This document shows positions 32,204 to 40,647 of a stretch of DNA of 64,000 bases, piece after piece. The first letter of the stretch is position 1. Each line of letters opens with the position of its first letter. Source of the DNA: Streptomyces sp. TP-A0874 (lineage in GTDB: Bacteria; Actinomycetota; Actinomycetes; Streptomycetales; Streptomycetaceae); assembly GCF_001748085.1 (NCBI RefSeq), contig NZ_BBZK01000008.1, positions 248,001-312,000 of the forward strand, read 5' to 3'. The translations under genes were made by a program, and so were the position numbers. The notes under the pieces were generated by a model. That model made no database searches. It saw nothing but the letters and a program-made list of their open reading frames with translations, and had not been told where the DNA came from.

Positions 32204-32866
32204 ATGCGTCTCGTCATCGCCCGGTGCTCCGTGGACTACGCGGGCCGGCTCACCGCCCACCTCCCATCCGCGCCACGGCTCATCCTGGTCAAGGCCGATG
32301 GCAGTGTCTCCGTCCACGCGGACGACCGTGCCTACAAACCCCTGAACTGGATGTCTCCGCCGTGCACCCTCAAAGAGGGCGATGACCGGGTATGGACGGT
32401 GGAGAACAAGGCCGGCGAGAAGCTGATCATCACCATGGAGGAAGTGCTGCATGACTCCTCCCATGAACTCGGTGTGGACCCGGGCCTCATCAAGGACGGG
32501 GTCGAGGCCCACCTGCAGGAGCTCCTCGCCGACCGGATTGAAACCATCGGCGATGGTTACTCCCTGATTCGGCGTGAATACCCCACCGCCATCGGCCCGG
32601 TGGACATCCTCTGCCGGGACGCCGACGGCGGCACAGTGGCCGTGGAGATCAAACGGCGAGGCGAGATCGACGGGGTGGAGCAGCTCACCCGCTACCTGGA
32701 ACTCCTCAACCGGGACCCGCATCTGGCACCGGTCAAGGGCGTCTTCGCCGCCCAGGAGATCAAACCGCAGGCCCGGGTGCTGGCCACCGACCGGGGAATC
32801 GGCTGCGTGGTCCTCGACTACGACGCGCTGCGCGGCATCGAGGACGACAAGCTCCGTCTCTTCTGA
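32204..32866 (+). CDS. nucS: mismatch-specific endonuclease NucS
   Basis: 220 residues, MRLVIARCSVDYAGRLTAHL. The N-terminal DNA-binding/dimerisation domain is followed by a RecB-like nuclease domain. The catalytic residues lie in GPVDILCRDADGG (Asp), TVAVEIKRRGEIDG (Glu-x-Lys) and VEQLTRYLE. NucS (EndoMS) replaces MutS/MutL in many actinobacteria, cutting both strands at mismatches with help from the sliding clamp. The C-terminus ends DDKLRLF, matching the beta-clamp-interacting tail of actinobacterial NucS. It is convergent with the sigma-factor gene. Confidence 0.95.
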   Translation: MRLVIARCSVDYAGRLTAHLPSAPRLILVKADGSVSVHADDRAYKPLNWMSPPCTLKEGDDRVWTVENKAGEKLIITMEEVLHDSSHELGVDPGLIKDGVEAHLQELLADRIETIGDGYSLIRREYPTAIGPVDILCRDADGGTVAVEIKRRGEIDGVEQLTRYLELLNRDPHLAPVKGVFAAQEIKPQARVLATDRGIGCVVLDYDALRGIEDDKLRLF

Positions 32867-32986
32867 CTCTCCTGGGGCCACGGGGCGACAGTCAGCCCGC
32901 GCCGTCCCCTCCCGGCCGCGCGGAAGTACCAACGCGCCCGGAAAGGTGTCGCGCCTTCCTTGCCCGAACCGGTGAAGCGGGCTTCC

Positions 32987-33015
32987 GGCCGGCGTGGATC
33001 GCCTGCACGCCGGCC
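32987..33015. terminator. terminator between nucS and the ECF sigma gene
   Basis: GGCCGGCGTG (32987-32996) pairs with CACGCCGGCC (33006-33015) around a 9-nt loop, just after the leftward sigma-factor stop and about 120 bp after nucS. Confidence 0.7.
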
Positions 33016-33017
33016 TC

Positions 33018-33914
33018 TCAGCGCAGAGTCAGCGGGGTGGCCGACGCGACGTGGGAGAGTTTCTCCGGGTTGCGGACGTAGTAGAGGCCGGTGATGCGAG
33101 CACCCTCGACGCGGATCGCCATGACGCCGTCGAGCTCGCCGTCCAGACGGACGAGGAGCGCCAGGTCACCGTTGACCACGGTCGGTTCGGTGGCGAGCGC
33201 GCCTTTGAGCTTGCCGATGCCGCCGGCGAACATGCGGGCCACCTGCTCGGCGCCGGTGATCGGCCGCAGTGCGGCGTGCTTGATACCGCCGCCGTCGCTC
33301 ATCAGGACGACCTCCGGGGCGAGCACTTCGAGGAGAGCCTGCGGGTCCCCGGTTTCGATCGCGCGCCGGAACGACTGCAGAACCGTCCGGCCCTCGTTCC
33401 GGGAGACCGACCGGCGGGGGCGGCGGGCGTCGACGTGGCGGCGAGCGCGGCTGGCGATCTGACGGACGGCCGCGGGGCTCTTGTCGACGGCGGCCGCGAT
33501 CTCTTCGTAGCCGATGTCGAAGACCTCACGCAGCACGAAGACGGCGCGTTCGGTCGGCGACAGCGTCTCGAGAACGAGCATCAACGCCATCGACACGCTC
33601 TCGGCGAGCTCGACGTCCTCGGCCACGTCCGGTGCGGTGAGCAGCGGCTCGGGCAGCCAGGGGCCGACGTATGCCTCCCGGCGGCGAGCCAGGGTGCGCA
33701 GCCGGTTGAGCGACTGGCGGGTGGTGATCCGGACCAGGTAGGCGCGCTGGTCGCGTACCCGCTCCAGGTCCACCTTGTTCCACCGCAGCCAGGTCTCCTG
33801 GAGAACGTCCTCGGCGTCGGCCGCCGATCCGAGCATCTCGTAGGCGACGGTGAAGAGCAGGTTGCGGTGGGCGAGGAAGGCGTCGGTCACCGGATCAGCG
33901 ATGTGGCCGCTCAT
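33018..33914 (-). CDS. ECF41-type RNA polymerase sigma factor (SigJ-like)
   Basis: 298 residues. Sigma region 2 (FLAHRNLLFTVAYEMLGS, DAEDVLQETWLRW) and region 4 (LSPTERAVFVLREVFDIGYEEIA, IASRARRHVDARRPR) are followed by a SnoaL-like C-terminal domain of about 110 residues. The hallmarks of group ECF41 are present: GPWLPEPLL in the linker, LMSDGGGI in the extension, and a late NPEKL. In this group the fused domain takes the place of an anti-sigma factor and tunes activity. The gene follows the FAD oxidoreductase in one operon, the usual sigma-plus-redox-enzyme pairing. Confidence 0.93.
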   Translation of the reverse strand: MSGHIADPVTDAFLAHRNLLFTVAYEMLGSAADAEDVLQETWLRWNKVDLERVRDQRAYLVRITTRQSLNRLRTLARRREAYVGPWLPEPLLTAPDVAEDVELAESVSMALMLVLETLSPTERAVFVLREVFDIGYEEIAAAVDKSPAAVRQIASRARRHVDARRPRRSVSRNEGRTVLQSFRRAIETGDPQALLEVLAPEVVLMSDGGGIKHAALRPITGAEQVARMFAGGIGKLKGALATEPTVVNGDLALLVRLDGELDGVMAIRVEGARITGLYYVRNPEKLSHVASATPLTLR

Positions 33915-33988
33915 CTCTCATCCTTCTTCTGGGGCACGGCGAGTTCCCGCGGCCGCGTCCGCGGCAAGTGCCGCGCGGTCCGCACCGG

Positions 33989-35197
33989 TCACGCTGCCCG
34001 ATCGACGGCGGCCCGCACCTCGGCGCGGCTGGCACGCAGCAGCTTCCGTCGTTTCGCGACGCCTCCCGGAGCGCGGTGCAGGCTGAAGGAACCGGGCTTG
34101 TTCGCCTCGTCCGCCAGGTGCTTGGGAATGCCCTTGCAGACCAGTTCCTTGATCCTGGCGCCCAGGCCGTCGTCGATGTGCAGCCACACCGCGACATCGG
34201 ACCTGTTCGCGAACTGGTAGATACCCGCTTTCCGGCCCAGGCTGACGCACTGGGCGTAGAACGACTGGTGGAGGTTCTTCGGCTGATCACCCGCGAGTCG
34301 GCTGAGCACGGTGTCGGCGGCCCGCGCGCCCAGCGGTATCGCGTTCAGACAGCTCATCCGCAGCGGCAGGCCGGACGGTGCCGCCGAGTCCCCGGCGGCG
34401 ACGATGCGCGGGTCGTCCATGCTCGTCAGCGTCTCGTCCGTGAGCAGGCGTCCCACGGCGTCGGTGCTCAGCCCGCTGCGCGCGGCGAGGTCGGGCACAC
34501 CGAAGCCGACGCTCCAGACGGTGATCTCGCTCGGCAGCTCGCGGCCGTCGGCGAAGCGCACGGCGTCGCGGGTCACCGCCGTCACCTTCGCTCCGGAGCC
34601 GTCGATGACCGAAACGCCCAGCTGGGCAAGCCGCTTCGCGACCGAGCGTCGCCCCCGGCTGTGCAGGTAGGGGCCGAGGACCCCGCCACAGACCAGGGTC
34701 ACCCGGCGGCCCTGCTCGGCCAACTCTGCCGCGGTCTCGATGCCCGTGGGACCGGCGCCGACCACCGTCACCGGGGCCGCCGCGGGGGCGGCGTCGAGGA
34801 CCGTGCGCAGCCGCTGTGCCGCTTCCAGGGTGCCGATCGGATGGGCGAACTCAGCGGCCCCCGGCACGCTCAGTTCGGTGCCACCACTGCCCACGGCGTA
34901 TATCAGGTAGTCGTAGTCGAGCCTGCCGTCGGCCGCCAGCGTCACCCGGCGCGCGGGGGCGTCGATCCGGGTCACGGTGTCGACCGCCAGCCGGACTCCC
35001 TCGGCCAGGACCTCCTGGTAGGCGACGACCGCGGCGTCGGACCCGCCCACCAGTTGGTGCAAACGGACCCGGTGGACGAATTCCCGGCGCGGGTTGACCA
35101 GCGTCACGGTCACGTCGTCGCGCATCGTCATCCGGTTCGCGGCCATCACACCGGCGTATCCGCCGCCGACCACGACCACGTGGATGTTTCCAGTCAC
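33989..35197 (-). CDS. FAD-dependent oxidoreductase, NDH-2/FSP1-like, partner of ECF41 sigma
   Basis: 402 residues from a GTG with GGAGGAGG about 5 nt upstream. The FAD-binding Rossmann motif is VVVVGGGYAGVMAANRM. The NAD(P)-binding motif is VTVVGAGPTGIETAAELAEQG. The LDYDYLIYAVGS segment lies between them and a late VAAGDSAAPSG binds the flavin. The layout is that of type II NADH dehydrogenases and related pyridine nucleotide-disulfide oxidoreductases without redox cysteines. ECF41 factors normally control their neighbouring enzyme, so this is the likely target of the sigma factor downstream. Substrate unknown. Confidence 0.9.
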   Translation of the reverse strand: MTGNIHVVVVGGGYAGVMAANRMTMRDDVTVTLVNPRREFVHRVRLHQLVGGSDAAVVAYQEVLAEGVRLAVDTVTRIDAPARRVTLAADGRLDYDYLIYAVGSGGTELSVPGAAEFAHPIGTLEAAQRLRTVLDAAPAAAPVTVVGAGPTGIETAAELAEQGRRVTLVCGGVLGPYLHSRGRRSVAKRLAQLGVSVIDGSGAKVTAVTRDAVRFADGRELPSEITVWSVGFGVPDLAARSGLSTDAVGRLLTDETLTSMDDPRIVAAGDSAAPSGLPLRMSCLNAIPLGARAADTVLSRLAGDQPKNLHQSFYAQCVSLGRKAGIYQFANRSDVAVWLHIDDGLGARIKELVCKGIPKHLADEANKPGSFSLHRAPGGVAKRRKLLRASRAEVRAAVDRAA

Positions 35198-35240
35198 AGC
35201 GCCTCCTCCGTTTCGGTGTTCGGCATCAAGACACCGCGTG

Positions 35241-35266
35241 GACGACCGCTGTGACCGGATGTGAGT
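35241..35266 (-). promoter_or_regulatory. candidate ECF41-dependent promoter
   Basis: On the leftward strand ACTCACA (35260-35266) and CGTC (35241-35244) are 15 bp apart, about 45 bp before the FAD oxidoreductase start. ECF41 promoters are reported as TGTCACA with a CGTC -10 at about 16 bp; five of seven -35 bases agree. Confidence 0.35.
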
Positions 35267-35383
35267 CACGTCACTTCGCTGGGGTCCGGCCGGAGTTGTG
35301 GACGCAGCGGTATCGGGAGGAGACGCCGGTCGGTGTGCACAACAGGCCGGTCCGCCACCGGCGGAACCCTGTGGTGCAGCCGA

Positions 35384-37981
35384 CTAGCCGACAGCGCCAC
35401 CGGAGGCCGTGGGGGCGGTGCCGCGCGCGTCCGACGGAGTCCCCGAGGCGGTGCCGCCGGGCCGGGAGGACGTCCCGGCGGTGGAGGTGCCCCCGGTTGT
35501 CGGTGCCCCCGTCGAGGCACCCTCCGTGCGGTGGGAGGGTTCACGGGAGGCGCTCGCCGAAGGGCTCGGCGGGGTGTTGCTTCCGGTCCCCGAGGAACTG
35601 GGCGCGGGCTCGGTGGCGCTCATGGACGTGCTGCCGCTGGGCGAACTCGTCGGCGGCGGTGAAGTGGGCTCCTCTCCGGGGTCGCTCGGCTCGTCGGTCG
35701 GCTCGCTCGGCTCGTCGGTCGGCTCGCTCGGCTTGTCCGTGGGCTTCTCGCCGCCACCGCCCGGGCCCCCGGAGTCACCGGGTTTACCGCTCTTGGTCGG
35801 CTTGGAGTCGCTGGGGCTTCCGCTGTCGGTCGGTTCCTCGGTCTCCCCGCTGCTCTCGGAAGCGCTGGGGCTCTCCGACGGCTCGGTGCCGCCCGAAGCG
35901 CTGCCACTGGGCCCCGGCTCACTCTCCGAGGTCCGGCTCGGCTCGCCCACGACACCGTCGTCGTCGCCGTTCTCAGCGTCCGCGGACTGCTCCGATCCGA
36001 CCCGGCCCGGGGGCTCCTCGTCGTCGTCGTAGACGGTGCCGAGCGTCACCACCGCGCCGAGCACCGCGGCCAGCACCACCCCGGTGCCCACCGCGACCAT
36101 GTTCCGTCGGGCGCCCCGAAGGAAGGCCAGCCGGCCGTTCCCCGGCTGGTGGTCGCTCGGCTTCGCCGGCTCCTCACCCACGGGGGCCGCGCTCTGGTTG
36201 ACGACGGTGACCGCTTCGTCCGTCTCCCAGGGGAGCACGGCGGTGGGTATGCCGTCGGGCGGCGACGCCGCCCACGCCTCGGGGTCCGGCTCCGGCGGTT
36301 CTCCCCCGCCTCCCACCCGGGCGCCGTGGACGAGCCCGGCCGCCTTGTCCCCGACGAGGGCGAGAGCACGCCGTCCCGCGACGGCTCCGCGTTTGTCCGC
36401 GAGGACGCCGCGCAGCCCTATCGATGCCTCCAGCTCCGCGCGGGCCCGTTCGAGATTGCCCGTGCACAGGGCCAGCACACCCAGTTCGTGGTGGAAGTAG
36501 GCCTCCTCGGCCACCTCGCCGGCCAGCCGCGCGGCTTCCTGGCCGTGCCGGAGGACCCGCTCCCAGGCGCTCCAGAGGCATCCGGCGGCGAAGGCCGGCG
36601 CGGCCGTCCGGGCCAGCAGCACCGCCGCGCTCGGATTGCCCGACTCCCCGCGGCCGCCCAGCAACGTGGCGGCCGCCGCGAGGATGGCGTCCGCTTCGGC
36701 GGCGGTGCGCTCCGGGCTGACCGAGGGGTGCCCCGCCCACCAGGCGTAGTGCTGGGCGGCGATATGCGCCCGGCCGACCGCGCCGTCGGCGTACCCCGCG
36801 CGCTCCAGTTGCTCCAGCACCCCGGGGGCGAGCCGGTAGTGCGTGCCGACCGGACTGATCAGACCGGACGCGAGCAGTTCCCCGAGCGATGCCTCGGCCC
36901 GGGTGTCGCCGGCGAGGGCCGGGAGATGGGCTTGGTCCGGGCACTCACCGCCGAGCGCCACGGCGAACCGCAGCGCCTCGCGCGCCGTCGCTCCGAGTCC
37001 GGAGGCGAGCCGGGCGGCCGGGGCGGCGGACTCCTCGGGGCCGGGCAGTGGGTCGGTTTCCAGTGCCTCGGGGCCGGCGCTCCCGCCACGGGCGTCCCGC
37101 TGCCTGAGCAGCGCCGCGGCCTGGACCAGACGCAGCGGCAGCCCCTCGGCCTCCCGCCAGACCCCGGCCGCCCACTCGGTCTCCGCCTCGGTGAGCGGCC
37201 GTCCGACGAGCCCTTGGAGGAGGTCGAGCGAGGGCGCCCGGGGAAGCCCCGAGAGGTGCATCTCCTCCAGGTAGGAGGCCGCTGCGGGCGGCGGTACGTC
37301 GGAGGTGGCCGCCACCAGGAACGCGCACTCGGGTGCGGCGTCCAGGAGTTCGTCCAGCGCGCCCCCGCCGAATTCCACGTCGTCGATCACCACCACGGCG
37401 CCGACCTCGCGCAGCAGCTCGGTGAGCTCGCCGTGGTCGGGGCGGTACAGGGGAGCGTGGTGGACTACGGCGAACAACTCGTAGAGAAGGTCGGCGGGGG
37501 TGCGCCGATGGCCGGAGAGGCGTATCACCCCGTCCGGGGCGAGCCCGGCGCACTCCTCCGCGACGACGTCCAGCAGCGAGCTGCGCCCGACACCGGGCCG
37601 GCCGCTGAGCCGCACCGAGCGGCCCCGGGAGAGCAACTGGACCAGCCGGGCCCGTTCCTCATCACGGCCCGTCAGCAACGGCTGCACGGGGCGGCCCGCG
37701 GTGGGCAGGGCGGGGCGGGCGGCTCGCTGCCGCGCCTCCCGCTGCTCCGGGCTTCGGCGCTCCGGCTGCGGCGGACGCTCCCCTGGCGGGCAGGGCTCGA
37801 TCTCACTGCCGTCGACGGGGTTGACGGTCAGCAGGAACTCCCCGGCGTTGAGCCGTACGGCCCGGACCGGTCGCTGCTCGGAACCGCCGGACCGGTCGGC
37901 ACCGGACTCACCCGGCGCGCCCACGGCGCCCTCGTCGCTCTCGTGGCCGGAGTCGTCCGGTCCAGGGTTGTTCGGGTCCAT
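35384..37981 (-). CDS. membrane-anchored NTPase with Ser/Thr/Pro-rich exported tail
   Basis: 865 residues. After an acidic 90-residue N-terminus, a P-loop NTPase begins near residue 108 with SGRPGVGRSSLLD (Walker A) and VGAVVVIDDVEFGGG (Walker B); this is the AAA/STAND class. Winged-helix and helical-repeat-like regions follow to about 600. A single membrane span (about 640-662, MVAVGTGVVLAAVLGAVV) precedes about 200 residues of Ser/Thr/Pro/Gly/Glu, with TDEPSEP-like repeats, presumably outside the cell. Relatives are annotated ATP-binding protein. An ATP-driven signalling or envelope role is inference. The ATG at 37981 has GGGAG upstream. A STAS gene lies 284 bp upstream in the same direction. 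Confidence 0.82.
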   Translation of the reverse strand: MDPNNPGPDDSGHESDEGAVGAPGESGADRSGGSEQRPVRAVRLNAGEFLLTVNPVDGSEIEPCPPGERPPQPERRSPEQREARQRAARPALPTAGRPVQPLLTGRDEERARLVQLLSRGRSVRLSGRPGVGRSSLLDVVAEECAGLAPDGVIRLSGHRRTPADLLYELFAVVHHAPLYRPDHGELTELLREVGAVVVIDDVEFGGGALDELLDAAPECAFLVAATSDVPPPAAASYLEEMHLSGLPRAPSLDLLQGLVGRPLTEAETEWAAGVWREAEGLPLRLVQAAALLRQRDARGGSAGPEALETDPLPGPEESAAPAARLASGLGATAREALRFAVALGGECPDQAHLPALAGDTRAEASLGELLASGLISPVGTHYRLAPGVLEQLERAGYADGAVGRAHIAAQHYAWWAGHPSVSPERTAAEADAILAAAATLLGGRGESGNPSAAVLLARTAAPAFAAGCLWSAWERVLRHGQEAARLAGEVAEEAYFHHELGVLALCTGNLERARAELEASIGLRGVLADKRGAVAGRRALALVGDKAAGLVHGARVGGGGEPPEPDPEAWAASPPDGIPTAVLPWETDEAVTVVNQSAAPVGEEPAKPSDHQPGNGRLAFLRGARRNMVAVGTGVVLAAVLGAVVTLGTVYDDDEEPPGRVGSEQSADAENGDDDGVVGEPSRTSESEPGPSGSASGGTEPSESPSASESSGETEEPTDSGSPSDSKPTKSGKPGDSGGPGGGGEKPTDKPSEPTDEPSEPTDEPSDPGEEPTSPPPTSSPSGSTSMSATEPAPSSSGTGSNTPPSPSASASREPSHRTEGASTGAPTTGGTSTAGTSSRPGGTASGTPSDARGTAPTASGGAVG

Positions 37982-38264
37982 CGGTGAAGCTCCCAGATGC
38001 GTCGCGTGCCGTCCGCCCCCTGGCCGGTCCCGTTCCGGACGTCGGGTGTCGGGAGCCTTCGGGCGATCGATTCCGGCCCGGCGCCCGTCGCGGCCTGTCT
38101 CTCTGCGTCGGGAATCCGAACCCTAGACCGTAACGGCCGCTCCGTGCAGCGAGGGGTGGCAGACCGACCGGTTCTTCCCGGTTTCGGAACGGTTGTGACC
38201 GCTGTTCCACCGCGACGTACTCCCCCCGGGGTTCCCGGTCGGTCGGCGGCCGGCCTCCCCGGGG

Positions 38265-38588
38265 TCAGACCCGGGGGAGCGACTCCGTCTCGATGCCGCC
38301 CTCGATGGCCAGGATCCGATGCAGTCGGGTGGCGACCAGCAGCCGTTGCATCTGGGCGGGTACCCCTCGGAGTACCAACCGTCGGTTGACCCGGCCCGCC
38401 CTGCGGTGGACCCCCATGATGACGCCCAGCCCGGTGGCGTCCCAGGAGTCGAGTCCGGTCAGGTCGAGCACGAGGTCGCCGTCTCCGGAGTCCACCGCGG
38501 TGTGCAGGGCCGTACGGGCGTCCGCCGCGCTGTGGACGTCGAGGCGGCCCCCGACGACCAGCTCGGAGTGGTCGCCCCTGATGTGCAT
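38265..38588 (-). CDS. STAS-domain anti-sigma-factor antagonist
   Basis: 107 residues, MHIRGDHSELVVGGRLDVHS. It is a single STAS domain with the phosphorylation-site segment LDLTGLDSWDATGLGVIMGV; the Ser-Trp-Asp stretch contains the residue usually phosphorylated by an RsbW-type kinase. GGGAG lies about 8 nt upstream of the ATG. Such proteins free sigma factors from anti-sigma kinases when dephosphorylated. No kinase or phosphatase gene is adjacent. A longer frame running into the hydroxybutyryl-CoA dehydrogenase gene is rejected. It may work with the NTPase downstream, which is positional inference. Confidence 0.88.
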   Translation of the reverse strand: MHIRGDHSELVVGGRLDVHSAADARTALHTAVDSGDGDLVLDLTGLDSWDATGLGVIMGVHRRAGRVNRRLVLRGVPAQMQRLLVATRLHRILAIEGGIETESLPRV

Positions 38589-38724
38589 GTGTGCTCCCGG
38601 ATCTGCTGCGTTCGTATGGTCAAGGTCTACAGAACTGACTGCCTCTCGCACGGCAAAGTGGCCGCCTGTGAGCGAACCGATACCGAAATCATCCCTGGGA
38701 GTGAACCTTCGGGGATGACAGACA

Positions 38725-39573
38725 TCAGTGCCGATAAAAGCCCTGTCCGCTCTTCCGGCCGATGTCGCCCGCGTCGACCATGCGCCGCATGCTCTCCGGC
38801 GGAGCGAACTTCTCGTCCTGCGACTCGGTGTAGATGTTGCCGGTGGCGTGCAGCAGGATGTCCACACCGGTGAGGTCGGCGGTGGCCAGCGGCCCCATGG
38901 CGTGTCCGAAGCCGAGACGGCAGGCGGTGTCGATGTCCTCGGCGGTGGCCACCCCCGACTCGTGCAGCTTCACCGCCTCGACGACGAGCGCCGAGATGAG
39001 CCGCGTGGTGACGAACCCGGCCACGTCGCGGTTGACCACGATGCAGGTCTTGCCGGTGCTCTCGGCGAACTCCCGGGCACTGGCCAGGGTTTCGTCACTG
39101 GTCTTGTAGCCGCGCACCAGCTCGCAGAGCGCCATCATCGGGACCGGCGAGAAGAAGTGCGTGCCGACCACGCTCTCCGGCCGCTCGGTCACCGCGGCGA
39201 TCTTGGTGATCGGAATGGCCGAGGTGTTGGACGCCAGCACCGCGCCGTCCTTGGCGAGGCCGTCGAGGGCCCGGAAGATCTCCTGCTTGACCTCGATCTT
39301 CTCGAAGACGGCCTCGACGACGACGTCGGCGTCCGCCACCGCTTCCAGCTCGGTGGTGGTGGTGATCCGCCCGAGCGCGGCCTCGGCGTCCGCTTCCGCC
39401 AGCTTCCCCTTCGACACGAACTTGTCGTACGAGGCCTTGATGCCGTCCATGCCCCGGGAGAGCGCCTCGTCGGTGATGTCGCGGAGGACGACGTCCCAGC
39501 CCGCCTGAGCCGAGACCTGGGCGATACCGGACCCCATGAGTCCGGCTCCGATGACGGCGAGCTTCCTGGCCAA
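38725..39573 (-). CDS. 3-hydroxybutyryl-CoA dehydrogenase
   Basis: 282 residues. N-terminal NAD-binding Rossmann motif VIGAGLMGSGIAQVSAQAG, followed by the catalytic His/Glu region VVGTHFFSPVPMMALCELVRG. The C-terminal helical domain has TARCRLGFGHAMGPL-like and LTGVDILLHATG segments. It oxidises 3-hydroxybutyryl-CoA or reduces acetoacetyl-CoA (PaaH/Hbd class). With the thiolase at 21 kb it completes a route between acetyl-CoA and hydroxybutyryl-CoA that could feed butyryl-CoA to IcmA. It stands alone. Confidence 0.93.
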   Translation of the reverse strand: MARKLAVIGAGLMGSGIAQVSAQAGWDVVLRDITDEALSRGMDGIKASYDKFVSKGKLAEADAEAALGRITTTTELEAVADADVVVEAVFEKIEVKQEIFRALDGLAKDGAVLASNTSAIPITKIAAVTERPESVVGTHFFSPVPMMALCELVRGYKTSDETLASAREFAESTGKTCIVVNRDVAGFVTTRLISALVVEAVKLHESGVATAEDIDTACRLGFGHAMGPLATADLTGVDILLHATGNIYTESQDEKFAPPESMRRMVDAGDIGRKSGQGFYRH

Positions 39574-39837
39574 TGCACTCCCCTTACGCGCTGTTCATGT
39601 CTGTTACGCGGACCTTAGTGCCCCGGCGCGCCCAGGAGAACGAGAAGAGATGCGCGTCACGTCTCACATGACGGACATCACATCGGGTTCGCCGTCTCCC
39701 GCCGTCGGCAACGGAGTTGAGGCCCCGTCCGGCTGCGGTGCAGGCCGCGGAGGACGCCGGCCGCCCCGCCCGGAGACCCCGGGGACGGCGCCGCGGTGGA
39801 GGTCCGGAGGGTCCGCCTGGGAGCGGGAGCCACCCCG

Positions 39838-39843
39838 TAAGCT
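39838..39843 (+). promoter_or_regulatory. -10 of a leaderless promoter for the adenosyltransferase gene
   Basis: TAAGCT ends 6 nt before the ATG at 39850 with no ribosome site between them. The -35 region is GC-rich and not recognisable. No cobalamin riboswitch core is seen upstream. Confidence 0.4.
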
Positions 39844-39849
39844 CCGGGC

Positions 39850-40422
39850 ATGGTCAACCTGACGCGCATCTACACCCGCACCGGTGATGACGGCACCACC
39901 GCTCTGGGCGACATGAGCCGCACCGCCAAGACCGACCTGCGGATCGCCGCCTACGCCGACGCCAACGAGGCCAATGCGGTCATCGGCACGGCGATCGCGC
40001 TGGGCTCGCTCTCCGAGGAGGTGGTCAAGGTCCTCACCCGAGTGCAGAACGACCTGTTCGATGTCGGCGCGGATCTGGCCACACCGGTGGTCGAGAACCC
40101 GGAGTACCCACCGCTCCGCGTCGAGCAGTCCTATGTCGACAAGCTGGAGGCGGACTGCGACCGCTTCCTGAAGGGCCTGGAGAAGCTCCGCAGCTTCATC
40201 CTGCCGGGCGGCACCGCCGGGGCCGCGCTGCTCCACCAGGCCTGCACCGTGGTCCGCCGAGCGGAGCGCTCGACCTGGGCAGCGCTGGAGGAGCACGGGG
40301 AGACCATGAACGCGCTCACCGCGACCTACCTCAACCGCCTCTCCGACCTGCTGTTCATCCTCGCCAGGACGGCGAACCGAGAGCTCGGGGACGTCCTCTG
40401 GGTACCGGGCGGAGAACGCTGA
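39850..40422 (+). CDS. cob(I)alamin adenosyltransferase, PduO type
   Basis: 190 residues, MVNLTRIYTRTGDDGTTALGD, the ATP-binding signature of the PduO family. The second conserved block, SFILPGGTAGAALLHQACTVVRRAER, carries residues for cobalamin and ATP, and NRLSDLLFILAR ends the active site. It makes adenosylcobalamin, the cofactor of IcmA and methylmalonyl-CoA mutase, which gives a functional link to icmA and meaB in this window. PduO-type enzymes work as trimers. Leaderless-type promoter; followed by a hairpin. Confidence 0.95.
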   Translation: MVNLTRIYTRTGDDGTTALGDMSRTAKTDLRIAAYADANEANAVIGTAIALGSLSEEVVKVLTRVQNDLFDVGADLATPVVENPEYPPLRVEQSYVDKLEADCDRFLKGLEKLRSFILPGGTAGAALLHQACTVVRRAERSTWAALEEHGETMNALTATYLNRLSDLLFILARTANRELGDVLWVPGGER

Positions 40423-40459
40423 CCCCCACCACCGGGCTGATCTCCGCGGAAGCGCCCGG

Positions 40460-40488
40460 GGCGCCGGCCGGCAGCCACGGCCGGCGCC
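40460..40488 (+). terminator. terminator of the adenosyltransferase gene
   Basis: GGCGCCGGCCG (40460-40470) pairs with CGGCCGGCGCC (40478-40488) around a 7-nt loop, about 40 bp after the stop. Confidence 0.7.
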
Positions 40489-40647
40489 TCCCCGACTGGG
40501 GCAAGCCGGACGCACTCGGACCCGGCGCGGGGCGTCCCTCACTCGACGGCCCGCGCACTCCGGACTCCGGGGACACGGGCACCGTGACCGGCTCGGACAC
40601 CTCGGCCGCATCGGCCTGGAGGCTCCGTTCCCGAGGCTCTGCCGGCC

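Noticed and set aside
39574..39849. Cobalamin riboswitch ahead of the adenosyltransferase gene
   Set aside because: No B12-box-like conserved core was found, and the promoter appears to lie 6 nt before the start, leaving no room for a leader.
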